Of a stretch of DNA of 10,131 nt, positions 1 through 7,716 are shown piece after piece. The stretch comes from CAYJIL01 sp964370235 (GTDB lineage Bacteria > Bacteroidota > Bacteroidia > Bacteroidales > Rikenellaceae). The notes under the pieces were generated by a model that was given only the letters and a program-made list of their open reading frames with translations, was not told the origin of the DNA and searched no databases. The stretch spans positions 1 through 10,131 of the forward strand of contig CAYJIL010000086.1 in NCBI GenBank assembly GCA_964370235.1, in the 5' to 3' direction. The position numbers and the translations under genes were made by a program. Within the stretch, counting starts at the first letter, position 1. Each line of letters opens with the position of its first letter.

Positions 1-210
1 TCACCCAAGTACGAAACCAAGGATAGCCGCAAGGGAGGAGGTGATTACAGATCTACGGTGTATTGGAATCCGCACCTATCGCTAGAAGATGGAGTTGCTA
101 AATTTGAGTTCTACACCTCAGATGTTGACAGAGATTATACTGTCGTTGTCGAGGGTATTAGCAGCAACGGTAAACTGGTGCATAAACAAATTGAGATTCG
201 AAAAGATTGA
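1..210 (+). CDS. C-terminal fragment of a large MG2/TonB-plug-type surface protein (partial)
   Basis: An open frame runs from the window edge to TGA at 208-210 and gives the last 69 residues of a protein whose start lies outside the window. The segment contains DYRSTVYWNP, then a short strand pattern (VAKFEFYTSD), then VVVEGISSNGKLV. This resembles the C-terminal end of the large Bacteroidetes proteins that combine alpha-2-macroglobulin-like MG2 and CarboxypepD_reg/TonB-plug domains, where 'R(S/T)T(V/L)YWNP ... V.F(Y) ... EG' is a recurring final beta-sandwich. That assignment rests on family knowledge and only 69 residues. Such proteins are outer-membrane or surface-associated and their substrates are mostly unknown. 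The gene converges on the minus-strand lipoprotein gene and shares the terminator at 260-313 with it. It could instead be another beta-sandwich protein; the upstream sequence would settle it. Confidence 0.7.
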   Translation, partial: SPKYETKDSRKGGGDYRSTVYWNPHLSLEDGVAKFEFYTSDVDRDYTVVVEGISSNGKLVHKQIEIRKD

Positions 211-259
211 TGTATAGAATAATCGAAATATATGATTTGAGTTTATTGTATAATGTTAC

Positions 260-313
260 TACACACAAAATAAGGGTATCTCGACAATTCGAGATACCCT
301 TATTTTGTGTGTA
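260..313. terminator. Bidirectional intrinsic terminator between convergent genes
   Basis: The arms 260-284 and 289-313 are perfect reverse complements (25 base pairs) around the 4-base loop CAAT. The core pairs TAAGGGTATCTCGA with its complement. It is flanked on the left by ACACACAAAA and on the right by TTTTGTGTGT, so a transcript from either side has an A-rich strand before and a U-rich strand after the core. That is the expected design of a two-way terminator. It lies 50 bases after the stop of the partial plus-strand gene and 15 bases after the stop of the minus-strand lipoprotein gene. Confidence 0.9.
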
Positions 314-327
314 AGCACTAGCAAGAA

Positions 328-2964
328 TTATAGTAGCGCAATAGTTTTAGAGATGTTGTCGCCAAGGTTGATTTGGTAGCCATTAGACTTGAATACTACC
401 TTGCCATTTGCATCTATAATTATGTAGTAGGGTAGGTCGCCCTCGCCTAGGTTTAGCTCTTTTGCCATGTTGACAATAGCACCGCTACTATCTATAACAT
501 AGCGAGTGATTGGTAGCTTGCCAAACTCGTTTTTGTTATATAGATCCCACTCGGCCTTGTTCTCTACAGCCACAATAACTTCGCCACCCCAATCTCCTAG
601 CTGCTGGCTAATTGCCTTAATAGCTCTAATAGAGTGGTTTGTAGGCTCACCGTTTGGCTTGATTAGAGCAACAATGTTATAACCCTCGCCCATAATGCTG
701 CTAAGAGTTAGTGTTCTTCCGCTATTGGCATCGGTAACATTAACGTTGCTATTAAGAGTAGCGATTACCTTTATCTCCTCAATGTTCTTGCGTTGAGTAA
801 GGGTGATAGACTCTTTGCTATCTGCCTTAACCCCAAAGCTCTGAACCTTTAGAGCAACTTCGCCACTGTTGTTGCGAGTTCCGGTAATTGATAGGTATCT
901 AGCTGCCTCTAGCTTTAGATCGTCAGCAAATAATGCCCTTGCGCTCATACCACCACCCATGTCAACATTGCTGTTGGCTCTCATTATAATAGTCTCTGGG
1001 TTTGTTCCCTCGAACCTTGCAAACGAGAAGTTCTTCATGTATGTAGGGTCGGTAATCTCGATAGGGTATTTATATGTTACATCCAAAACACCCATTGGTG
1101 CATTTATGTATTGCTTTGCATCGATGTTTACTTTCATCCAGTTACCACCCACAAACACCTCTACATCTTTGGTCGAGTCGTTTACTCTAGCTGCAAATCC
1201 ACAGCTACGTGCTAGCGACACAAAGAAAATATCTCTTGACGAGTTATCGGCAACTCCTAGTGCCATTACATCTTGTGCCAATATAGGTGTAATATCAAGG
1301 TTTTGGCTATCATCAACTTTAATGTTGGCAGCCATAGCAATTAGCTCCTCAATCTTTTTGCCCTCGCCCGCTTGTGCAAATTGCGCACGATATGGCGATA
1401 GAGCCTCTATACCCACACGTGGGTTAAGCAGATATTGTAAATATATTTGGCGGCTATATCTTTTGTCGCCATCGTACTTTGCACCTTGTGTAAGGTGGTC
1501 GATAAGAGTCTCTTTGGAGATGTCTCTCAAATCCTTTTTTGAGATTACACCTAGTAGATCTTTTGCAAGTGCTCTATCCTTAGCAGGTGTCTCTTTTAGG
1601 AATGAGATAATATTGTTGTAGTTACCTCTCGATGCTGTAATGGTCTCAACCATCCACTCGCTATTCATGCCTAGCTCCTTGGCAAGTTGCTTTGCAATGC
1701 TAGCCGATGGGAAACTTGCTACGTAGTTGTTTCTAATTTTTGTCTCCTCTTTTGCACGGCTACTGTTTAGCTCTCGCATTTGCTCGGTAACATGGTCGCT
1801 ATTTACTCTATCTAGCCCTTTTGGTGGCTTGATGTTGTACTCAACGTCGATATTATCTGTTGGCTCATATTGTAGAGTAACTGTAACCGAATCTTTTTTG
1901 GCTACGTCAATCTTCTCAAAGCCAAACTTGTTGCCCTTGCTTGCCCATACGATAATATCGCCAAGACCAAGGCTAATTGAACTCTCGCCATTCTCGTTTG
2001 CTGTTTGTGTTGCAGCAGGGAATAGCTCGGCATAGTTATAAATGCGATATTCGACTTTGGCACCCGGTACAGCGTTACCCGCTTCATCGTTAACCTGAAT
2101 GTTAACTTTGCGAGTCTTGCCATATAGCGAAGTGGTGTTAACTACTGTGTATGTAGGGTTTTTTGATATAATCTCTTCGCTACCATTGTAATCGCCAAAC
2201 ACACGAGCAGTTGTTAGCATAGCTCTCGATGCAGGAATGGTAAACCATCCCATATCTAGCACTGGCTCGGGCTCACAAGCTCCCAAATAGTACCATCTGT
2301 CGCCACCCCATATCTCGACCCAAGCGTGGTTGTCGTCGCTGTGTGACCAACGTGGAGCATATATTTGCCTAGCTGGAATACCAACCGCACGCATAGCTGC
2401 TACCGTAAAGGTTGACTCCTCGCCACAACGCCCATAAGCCGATAGCATAGATTGTAGAGGCGATGATGTTCTAGCGTCTGACGATGTGTACACCATCTTC
2501 TCGTGGCACCAGTGGTTAACCTCTAGTGCAGCATCCTTTAGCGACATACCCTTTACTCTGTCTCGTAGCATAGGGTAGATGACAACTCTAGCCGAGTCGA
2601 TTGGCTCGTTGTTTACCCTAATTGGTAGTACATAGTGGCGAAATAACTCGTCACTAATAGGCTCTTTCCAGCCCATGTAGTTTTTTGCATCATATGTTGC
2701 ATCAACATGAGCCAAGATCATATCATGATCGACATTCATATCGGCTATTGGAGCATAGGCATACAAAAACTCTAGTGCTTGTGTTTGCTCTGTGCTAAGG
2801 TTGCGATCGAATATCGTAAACACTTTTGAGTCTGCTCCATATAGTTTTTTCTTGCTCTCAAGAGCAGCCTTTGTAATCTGGTCTGTATTCTTAGCCTCTA
2901 TAGGGCTCTCTTGGCACGAACCAAGTGCCAAGAGCACAGTAAAGGTTAATAACAATCTTTTCAT
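328..2964 (-). CDS. Transglutaminase-like domain lipoprotein with thioredoxin-like C-terminus
   Basis: 878 residues. The N-terminus is a lipoprotein signal (MKRLLLTFTVLLALGSC) with lipobox LGSC and lipid-attachment Cys17, so the protein is anchored outside the inner membrane. Residues about 145-240 form a transglutaminase-like (papain-fold) domain: GRCGEES places the nucleophile at Cys180, and DNHAWVEIW places His213. The third catalytic residue should lie near GACEPEP (229-235) and is less certain. Residues about 285-365 look like a beta-sandwich of the CarboxypepD_reg type. Residues about 575-620 repeat the transglutaminase pattern without the catalytic residues. Residues about 755-878 look like a thioredoxin fold (PYYIIIDANGKVV) without CXXC. 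The gene starts 8 bases after the AbgT-family gene ends, so the two are probably co-transcribed. The likely role is peptide or amide-bond cleavage, or crosslink chemistry, outside the cytoplasm. The substrate is unknown. Confidence 0.88.
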   Translation of the reverse strand: MKRLLLTFTVLLALGSCQESPIEAKNTDQITKAALESKKKLYGADSKVFTIFDRNLSTEQTQALEFLYAYAPIADMNVDHDMILAHVDATYDAKNYMGWKEPISDELFRHYVLPIRVNNEPIDSARVVIYPMLRDRVKGMSLKDAALEVNHWCHEKMVYTSSDARTSSPLQSMLSAYGRCGEESTFTVAAMRAVGIPARQIYAPRWSHSDDNHAWVEIWGGDRWYYLGACEPEPVLDMGWFTIPASRAMLTTARVFGDYNGSEEIISKNPTYTVVNTTSLYGKTRKVNIQVNDEAGNAVPGAKVEYRIYNYAELFPAATQTANENGESSISLGLGDIIVWASKGNKFGFEKIDVAKKDSVTVTLQYEPTDNIDVEYNIKPPKGLDRVNSDHVTEQMRELNSSRAKEETKIRNNYVASFPSASIAKQLAKELGMNSEWMVETITASRGNYNNIISFLKETPAKDRALAKDLLGVISKKDLRDISKETLIDHLTQGAKYDGDKRYSRQIYLQYLLNPRVGIEALSPYRAQFAQAGEGKKIEELIAMAANIKVDDSQNLDITPILAQDVMALGVADNSSRDIFFVSLARSCGFAARVNDSTKDVEVFVGGNWMKVNIDAKQYINAPMGVLDVTYKYPIEITDPTYMKNFSFARFEGTNPETIIMRANSNVDMGGGMSARALFADDLKLEAARYLSITGTRNNSGEVALKVQSFGVKADSKESITLTQRKNIEEIKVIATLNSNVNVTDANSGRTLTLSSIMGEGYNIVALIKPNGEPTNHSIRAIKAISQQLGDWGGEVIVAVENKAEWDLYNKNEFGKLPITRYVIDSSGAIVNMAKELNLGEGDLPYYIIIDANGKVVFKSNGYQINLGDNISKTIALL

Positions 2965-2972
2965 ACTAATGG

Positions 2973-4499
2973 TTACTTAAGGTTTGTTAACTCAATTAGG
3001 ATTTGTCCATCAAGGCCTAGTGGTAGGTCAAAGAAGAACCATATCGCAAGAAGAACGATCCATGCAAGCATGAATACAACCGAGAATGGTATCATTAGCG
3101 AAATAAGTGTTCCTACTCCGTAGTCTTTGTTATATTTTTGTGCATATGTTACAAGAAGAGCAAAGTAGCTCATCATAGGCGTAATAACGTTAGTTACCGA
3201 GTCTCCAATACGGAATGCAGCCTGTGTTAAACCTGGGTGGTAGCCCACAAGCATAAGCATTGGAATAAAGACTGGTGCAAGAATAGCCCATTTTGCCGAC
3301 GCACTACCCATGAACATATTGATTGTAGCTACCAGCATCACAAAGCACACTAGCATTGGGAAGCCCGTAAATCCAACTTCGCTCAACCAGCTAGCACCTT
3401 TAATTGCAAAGATAATACCTAGGTTACTCTCCTTAAAGAAGTAAACAAATTGTGCTGCAAAGAACACAAGTACAATGTAGCTACCCATGCCGCTCATCGA
3501 CTTGCCCATTGCGTTCATTACATCTTTATCGTTTTTGAATGCACCTACTACCTTACCATATATAAGACCTGGTACAAAGAAAATAATTAGAAGAAGAACG
3601 ATGATACCATCAAAGAAAGGCGAACGAAGTGCGTCACCAGTCTCTGGGTGGCGTAGTAGGCTATTTTCTGGAATTACTAAAACAGCAAAAAGTATGATAA
3701 CCGCTAGGGTACCAATAGCCGACAGTCTAAGACCTTTGCGCTCAAGAGCCGATGGTGCGTCAATTGTTAGAGCCTCAACTTCTCCTGTATATTTACCTAG
3801 GCGAGGTTCAACAATTTTGTCAACCACAAAAGTACCCACAAAAACAACCATAAATGCCGATGCTACCATAAAGTAGTAGTTAACCATAGGGTTTATGTAC
3901 ATGTTCTCGTCGATGATGTTTGCAGCAGCAGTCGAAAGACCAGCAAGAATAGGGTCTACCGATCCAATCAAGAAGTTAGATCCAAAACCTGCACTCACAC
4001 CCGCAAATGCAGCAGCAAAACCTGCCATAGGGTGACGGCCAATTGCCTGAAAGATCATAGCTCCTAGCGGAATAAGCACAACATAACCCACCTCCGATGC
4101 AAGGTGTGATAGAATACCAGCTGCAATAACGGCAGGAGTGATAAAACGCTTAGGAGATACTATTACTAGCTGTTTTACAAGCAAAGTAAAGAGTCCCGAA
4201 CCTTCGGCAACACCAATACCTACCATAATAACAAGCACTAGGCCAAGTGGTGGGAATAGAATAAAGTTACGTTCGATGTTTGTGTATAACCATCTAAGAC
4301 CATCTGCGCTGGTTAGATTGTTAACTGTAATCATTTCGCCCGTTACGGGGTTTAGAGCCTCAAGATTTGCCCATGAGGCAATGGCTGATGCCACAATTAC
4401 GATACCTGCCATGATGGCAAAAAGTGTGGCAGGGTGTGGAAGTTTGTTTCCTGCAATCTCAATTTTGTCGAGGACTACGGCAAAAAAGTTTTTTTTCAT
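2973..4499 (-). CDS. AbgT-family transporter (p-aminobenzoyl-glutamate type)
   Basis: 508 residues from the ATG at 4499-4497. The frame stays open for eight more codons to a TTG at 4523, but ATG is preferred because MKKNFFAVVLDKIEIAGNKLPHP is the usual family N-terminus. It is an inner-membrane protein with many hydrophobic segments across its whole length, and its length is normal for the family. Family marks include NKLPHPATLF (18-27), SNFLIGSVDP (174-183) and the C-terminal half WAILAPV...GYHPGLTQAAFRIGDSVTN. With this numbering Asp182, Asn394, Trp404, Pro422, Arg430 and Asp433 keep the spacing of residues that I recall as functionally important in MtrF and YdaH. The E. coli member imports p-aminobenzoyl-glutamate; MtrF and YdaH have been reported to export sulfonamides. 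The substrate here cannot be told from sequence. It is first in an operon with the transglutaminase-like lipoprotein. Confidence 0.93.
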   Translation of the reverse strand: MKKNFFAVVLDKIEIAGNKLPHPATLFAIMAGIVIVASAIASWANLEALNPVTGEMITVNNLTSADGLRWLYTNIERNFILFPPLGLVLVIMVGIGVAEGSGLFTLLVKQLVIVSPKRFITPAVIAAGILSHLASEVGYVVLIPLGAMIFQAIGRHPMAGFAAAFAGVSAGFGSNFLIGSVDPILAGLSTAAANIIDENMYINPMVNYYFMVASAFMVVFVGTFVVDKIVEPRLGKYTGEVEALTIDAPSALERKGLRLSAIGTLAVIILFAVLVIPENSLLRHPETGDALRSPFFDGIIVLLLIIFFVPGLIYGKVVGAFKNDKDVMNAMGKSMSGMGSYIVLVFFAAQFVYFFKESNLGIIFAIKGASWLSEVGFTGFPMLVCFVMLVATINMFMGSASAKWAILAPVFIPMLMLVGYHPGLTQAAFRIGDSVTNVITPMMSYFALLVTYAQKYNKDYGVGTLISLMIPFSVVFMLAWIVLLAIWFFFDLPLGLDGQILIELTNLK

Positions 4500-4527
4500 T
4501 ATAAATTTAGTTTGATTTTTCAAACCA

Positions 4528-4535
4528 CAAAAATA
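4528..4535 (-). promoter_or_regulatory. Candidate -7 element for the AbgT/lipoprotein operon
   Basis: On the minus strand this reads TATTTTTG, an exact match to the Bacteroidetes -7 pattern TAnnTTTG. It lies 28 bases before the ATG at 4499, leaving a short leader. I found no TTTG about 19 bases further upstream, so only half of the promoter pattern is present. In such AT-rich DNA a chance match is possible. Confidence 0.4.
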
Positions 4536-4640
4536 TAATAAAATTTCGATAATTTACTATAATGTGATGATATTTAATTCCTATGCTATTACAAATAGAC
4601 GCTAATATTGCCATTTGGTGTTTGGTATTTAACCAAAAAT

Positions 4641-4679
4641 AGAGCAGGTATCACGGCTGAAAATTATGATACCTGCTCT
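4641..4679 (-). terminator. Intrinsic terminator of the serine hydrolase gene
   Basis: The arms 4641-4653 (AGAGCAGGTATCA) and 4667-4679 are perfect reverse complements (13 pairs) around a 13-base loop. On the minus strand the stem is followed by ATTTTTGG, a short U-tract. It sits 57 bases after the stop codon of the minus-strand serine hydrolase and before the promoter region of the AbgT operon, so it should separate the two transcription units. Confidence 0.8.
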
Positions 4680-4735
4680 TGATAAAATGTTATTTTGTGT
4701 GCGTTGTTGGTTGTTTTGTAAACCAATTATGCTTG

Positions 4736-6091
4736 CTATTCTAGCTCTTCGGTAACAACAAGCTCGTCGTTATATAGCGAATCGATGAGCTCATCATCAA
4801 ACTCAAACATATCTCGCTCGGGCCAGCTATCTACCGTTGAAAGTGCTCTGCGAACCATGGCGTTAATTGTGCCCGTAAACCTAGCCCCACGCCACGACGA
4901 GCTATTTGTGATAAACACCCAAGAGTATCCATCGCTCTGTTTGCGTAGCATTGCACTAGTGCCCGATAGTGTGCCCGTGCGCCACCAGTCGCCCTTTTCG
5001 TTTGTGTGCATCCACCCAATCGGCAAGTTCTTTTTGTGGTATCTGGTCATTATATTGACACTCTTTTTTGATAGAATATCCTCTTTTGAGTTATCGCCAT
5101 CAATGGCGGCTACAAACTTGAGTATCTCAACTGGTGAGGCAACAATTGCCCCTGCACCATATAGCCCCGTTATGTTATTTCCGCCATAGCATTTAGGCTT
5201 TAGGGTCGAAGGGTCGTTATAGGATGCTATCCACTCCTCGTCTTTTGCCTCGTAGTATTTTACTTCGCGTGGTAGTTTTTGCGAAGGGGTGTTTCCTGCA
5301 ATGTGAATATCGTAGCAGCCAATAGGCTCTAGAATCTCTTTGCGTAGGTAGTCGATATATTTAATTCCGCTGCGCTCCTCTATAATTTTGGTCAACAAAA
5401 GATAGCCTAGGTTAGAGTAGCGAGTTCCCTTGCCGGGAGCAAAGACAAGGCGAGATACCGATGCATACTTAACCATATCATCCATAGTAAGTGGTAGGCT
5501 CTTATCTAGGCGGCTAGCCACTATGTGTGGCGAGAACATTGGGTCGCCTGCTCGTGACGAAAACCCTGCTTGGTGGCGCAAAAGATGCTCAACTGTAACA
5601 TCTGCCATTCTTTTGTCGTTAAACTCGTTGAAGTAGGGTGCCGATATAATTCCATCGCTACCAAATACTTTGTCTGAGAGCTTTAGTTTGCCATCGTCAA
5701 CTAGCTTCATAACGGCAACAGCGGTGAATAGTTTCGACACCGATGCTGTGCGCATGATGTTGTCAACATCCATTTCTAGGCCAAGCTCCTTGTCGGCATA
5801 GCCAAAACCCTTGCTATACACCAGCTTGCCATCTTTGGCTATTGCTAACGATGCACCTTTAATATCCCATTTAGTAAGAAAATTCTCTATGTCTCGCTCC
5901 ATACGTTGAGTCTGGGGCAAGTTCGACATTTGGTTGCTAATGATTTGATTTATGCTTTTTGGCTCTTCGGCTACGGTAATTGCTTTTGGAGGCGATGCTA
6001 ACCTGCTCCATGGTATGAGGCATAACATTGTAATAATGCAACAAAATATGATGACCCATATTGCTCGGCGTCTTTTTCTTGTAAGTACCAC
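4736..6091 (-). CDS. Membrane-anchored serine hydrolase, beta-lactamase / class C PBP family
   Basis: 451 residues. A basic N-terminus (RKRRR, 5-9) is followed by one hydrophobic segment (about 11-28) with no lipobox, so the enzyme is probably a periplasm-facing protein with a signal anchor. The catalytic domain covers about 65-420. Ser117-Val-Ser-Lys120 is the SxxK nucleophile motif and Tyr225-Ser-Asn227 is the YxN motif. Arg371-Thr-Gly373 stands where KTG or HTG is usual, a variation known in this broad family. GFGYAD (95-100), LLRHQAG (170-176) and PIGW (357-360) also fit. Members include D-Ala-D-Ala carboxypeptidases, esterases and D-amino-acid amidases, and sequence alone does not choose between them. 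The start is GTG at 6091-6089: upstream the frame reaches a TAA with no ATG, and the first ATG inside falls in the membrane segment (Met22). It has its own promoter candidate and terminator, so it is likely monocistronic. Confidence 0.87.
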   Translation of the reverse strand: MVLTRKRRRAIWVIIFCCIITMLCLIPWSRLASPPKAITVAEEPKSINQIISNQMSNLPQTQRMERDIENFLTKWDIKGASLAIAKDGKLVYSKGFGYADKELGLEMDVDNIMRTASVSKLFTAVAVMKLVDDGKLKLSDKVFGSDGIISAPYFNEFNDKRMADVTVEHLLRHQAGFSSRAGDPMFSPHIVASRLDKSLPLTMDDMVKYASVSRLVFAPGKGTRYSNLGYLLLTKIIEERSGIKYIDYLRKEILEPIGCYDIHIAGNTPSQKLPREVKYYEAKDEEWIASYNDPSTLKPKCYGGNNITGLYGAGAIVASPVEILKFVAAIDGDNSKEDILSKKSVNIMTRYHKKNLPIGWMHTNEKGDWWRTGTLSGTSAMLRKQSDGYSWVFITNSSSWRGARFTGTINAMVRRALSTVDSWPERDMFEFDDELIDSLYNDELVVTEELE

Positions 6092-6156
6092 GTATGTATA
6101 TTGATATTAATATTGAAGTAAAAAAAATGCCACAAGGGGCAAAAACGGCTAAGTCG

Positions 6157-6187
6157 CAAATATATAAAATATTTTTGTGAATTTAAA
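6157..6187 (-). promoter_or_regulatory. Candidate promoter of the serine hydrolase gene
   Basis: On the minus strand TATATTTG (6164-6157) matches the Bacteroidetes -7 pattern TAnnTTTG exactly. Nineteen bases upstream lies TTTA (6187-6184), one base off the -33 element TTTG. The spacing is the consensus value. Transcription would start roughly 55-60 bases before the GTG start codon. Confidence 0.5.
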
Positions 6188-6309
6188 CACTTTGAATTTA
6201 TAATGGCTACATTAAACTTGGTAAACTATAAGATAGGATATATATACAAACAAGTTCGATAAATGTGACAATTAGACTCAATGCAATTACATATAATTAT
6301 ATTGTATTT

Positions 6310-6340
6310 TTTGGTAAAAGCCCCAAAAAAACTATCTTTG
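6310..6340 (+). promoter_or_regulatory. Bacteroidetes-type promoter of the glycosyltransferase gene
   Basis: TTTG at 6310-6313 and TATCTTTG at 6333-6340 are separated by exactly 19 bases. This is a full match to the Bacteroidetes housekeeping promoter (TTTG-N19-TAnnTTTG). It lies 32 bases before the ATG at 6373, so the leader would be about 25 bases. With the minus-strand candidate at 6157-6187 it makes 6092-6372 a divergent promoter region. Confidence 0.75.
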
Positions 6341-6372
6341 TTTGATATATAAAATAAAAATAAATACAAGCA

Positions 6373-7521
6373 ATGAAGGTCTCATTCGATGCCAAACGAC
6401 TATTTAATAATTTTACGGGCTTAGGGAACTATTCTCGCACCTTAGTTGGTAACCTACAAAGAATCGCCCCCCTAAACCAGTATGTTCTATACACCCCAAA
6501 GTTAAGGCAGAATGCCGAGACCGAGTATTTTGCCGACTCTAGCCGCTTTGGAGTAGTATTGCCTAAGTGCAAAAAACTAAAGTCGCTATGGCGCAGCTGG
6601 GGCGTTATTCGCAATATAAATAACGATAAGGTTGATATATACCATGGTTTATCCCATGATTTACCATTTTCGGTAAAGGCAAAACGCTCAAGCAGAGTTA
6701 AGTATGTGGTAACCATACACGATTTGTGTTATCGTACTTTTCCCGATATGTTCTCGTGGCTAGAGCGCAGAATCTATCGCTACAAATATAGTCATTCGCT
6801 AAAGGTGGCCGATGCTATTGTTGCAATATCGGATAGCACAAAGCAAGATATTTTAAAATATTTTCCGTGGGTTGAGCCCACTAAAATTCACACCATCTAT
6901 CAAAGTCTCGACCCTTTGTACTATACACCAATGCCAATGTCGCAGGCAAAAGAAATTGTGGCAAAACGAGGTGTAAAGGGCGAGTTTATATTGTCTGTTG
7001 GTAGTATAAATTCACGCAAAAACCTGTTAGGGGTGCTCAAAGCCTATGCTATGATTGCCCCAGACAAGAGACTACCGCTAGTTATTATTGGTGGTGGGCG
7101 AGGTGCTTACAAAAAAAAGGTGATTGAGTATGTGTTGCAAAATAAACTATCGGAGCACGTATGCTTTGTAGATAATATAAAGGATAATAACACCCTTCAG
7201 GCATTCTATACAGCAGCTACGGCTTTGGTTTACCCATCGTTCTACGAGGGATTTGGGCTACCAGTTGCCGAGGCATTGTTGTGTGGTACTCCTGCAATAA
7301 CAAGCTCGGTGAGTTCGCTGCCCGAAGCAGGTGGCGATGGTGCAATATATGTTGATCCTAGTTCGGTGAAGCAAATAGCTAGTGCCATCGAGCGTCTAAG
7401 TTGTGACCGTGACTATGGGCAAGAGCTTGCACAAAAGGGGCGAGAATATGTGTTAACTAATTTGGATACCACTAAGCTTACTCAGCAAATGTTGGGGCTG
7501 TATGAGTTGTTGGTTAAGTAG
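6373..7521 (+). CDS. Glycosyltransferase family 4 (GT-B fold)
   Basis: 382 residues, the usual length for a GT4 enzyme, with no signal or membrane segment, so it is cytoplasmic or peripheral at the inner membrane. The N-terminal acceptor domain opens with MKVSFDAKRLF and the glycine-rich TGLGNYS loop (15-21), and contains TIHDLCY (114-120) and AIVAISDSTKQDI (148-160). The C-terminal donor domain has the SVGSINSRKNL phosphate-contact loop (208-218), and the EX7E motif is Glu292-GFGLPVA-Glu300 followed by CGTPAITS. These retaining enzymes move a sugar from a nucleotide-sugar donor to a growing glycan. Neither the sugar nor the acceptor can be read here. No other glycan-synthesis gene lies in the window and the gene has its own promoter, so it appears to stand alone. 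TAG/TAA choice and spacing suggest it is not part of the nitroreductase operon, which starts 195 bases downstream. Confidence 0.93.
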   Translation: MKVSFDAKRLFNNFTGLGNYSRTLVGNLQRIAPLNQYVLYTPKLRQNAETEYFADSSRFGVVLPKCKKLKSLWRSWGVIRNINNDKVDIYHGLSHDLPFSVKAKRSSRVKYVVTIHDLCYRTFPDMFSWLERRIYRYKYSHSLKVADAIVAISDSTKQDILKYFPWVEPTKIHTIYQSLDPLYYTPMPMSQAKEIVAKRGVKGEFILSVGSINSRKNLLGVLKAYAMIAPDKRLPLVIIGGGRGAYKKKVIEYVLQNKLSEHVCFVDNIKDNNTLQAFYTAATALVYPSFYEGFGLPVAEALLCGTPAITSSVSSLPEAGGDGAIYVDPSSVKQIASAIERLSCDRDYGQELAQKGREYVLTNLDTTKLTQQMLGLYELLVK

Positions 7522-7600
7522 TTGATTGTTTTGGTGTTAGGCTAGTAAAGAAAGAGGAATAGGGAGTTTGTATCGTGGTGTATTTTACATGCAGCAAGTG

Positions 7601-7624
7601 TTGTCATATGGTGTATTATGACAA
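7601..7624. terminator. Weak hairpin between glycosyltransferase and nitroreductase operon
   Basis: TTGTCATA (7601-7608) pairs perfectly with TATGACAA (7617-7624) around an 8-base loop. It is 79 bases after the glycosyltransferase stop. No U-tract follows; the next bases are AT-rich (TAATAATTATTAAA). It may be a weak terminator or a protein-binding dyad. No stronger terminator was found in 7522-7716. Confidence 0.35.
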
Positions 7625-7677
7625 TAATAATTATTAAATTGTGGTTTTTGTAATGTGTGCTCGTGTGTAATGGCATG

Positions 7678-7687
7678 ATACTAGTAT
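7678..7687. promoter_or_regulatory. Short perfect palindrome upstream of the nitroreductase operon
   Basis: ATACTAGTAT is a perfect 10-base palindrome, 29 bases before the first ATG of the operon, where an operator would be expected. No clear TTTG-N19-TAnnTTTG promoter is visible in 7522-7716, so the operon promoter remains unplaced. A 10-base palindrome can arise by chance. Confidence 0.25.
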
Positions 7688-7716
7688 TTATAATATAAAA
7701 GTTTTAAAAAGAGAAG

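Noticed and set aside
869..1621. A 250-codon open frame on the plus strand inside the lipoprotein gene
   Set aside because: It lies fully opposite the lipoprotein gene, whose domains and lipobox are clear. The translated product shows no recognisable family pattern.
4138..4515. A 125-codon plus-strand frame opposite the start of the AbgT-family gene
   Set aside because: It is antisense to a well-conserved membrane-protein coding region, and its translation has no family pattern.
4500..4523. TTG-initiated start giving the AbgT-family protein eight extra residues
   Set aside because: The ATG at 4499 gives the usual family N-terminus, and the -7-like element at 4528-4535 would leave almost no leader before the TTG.
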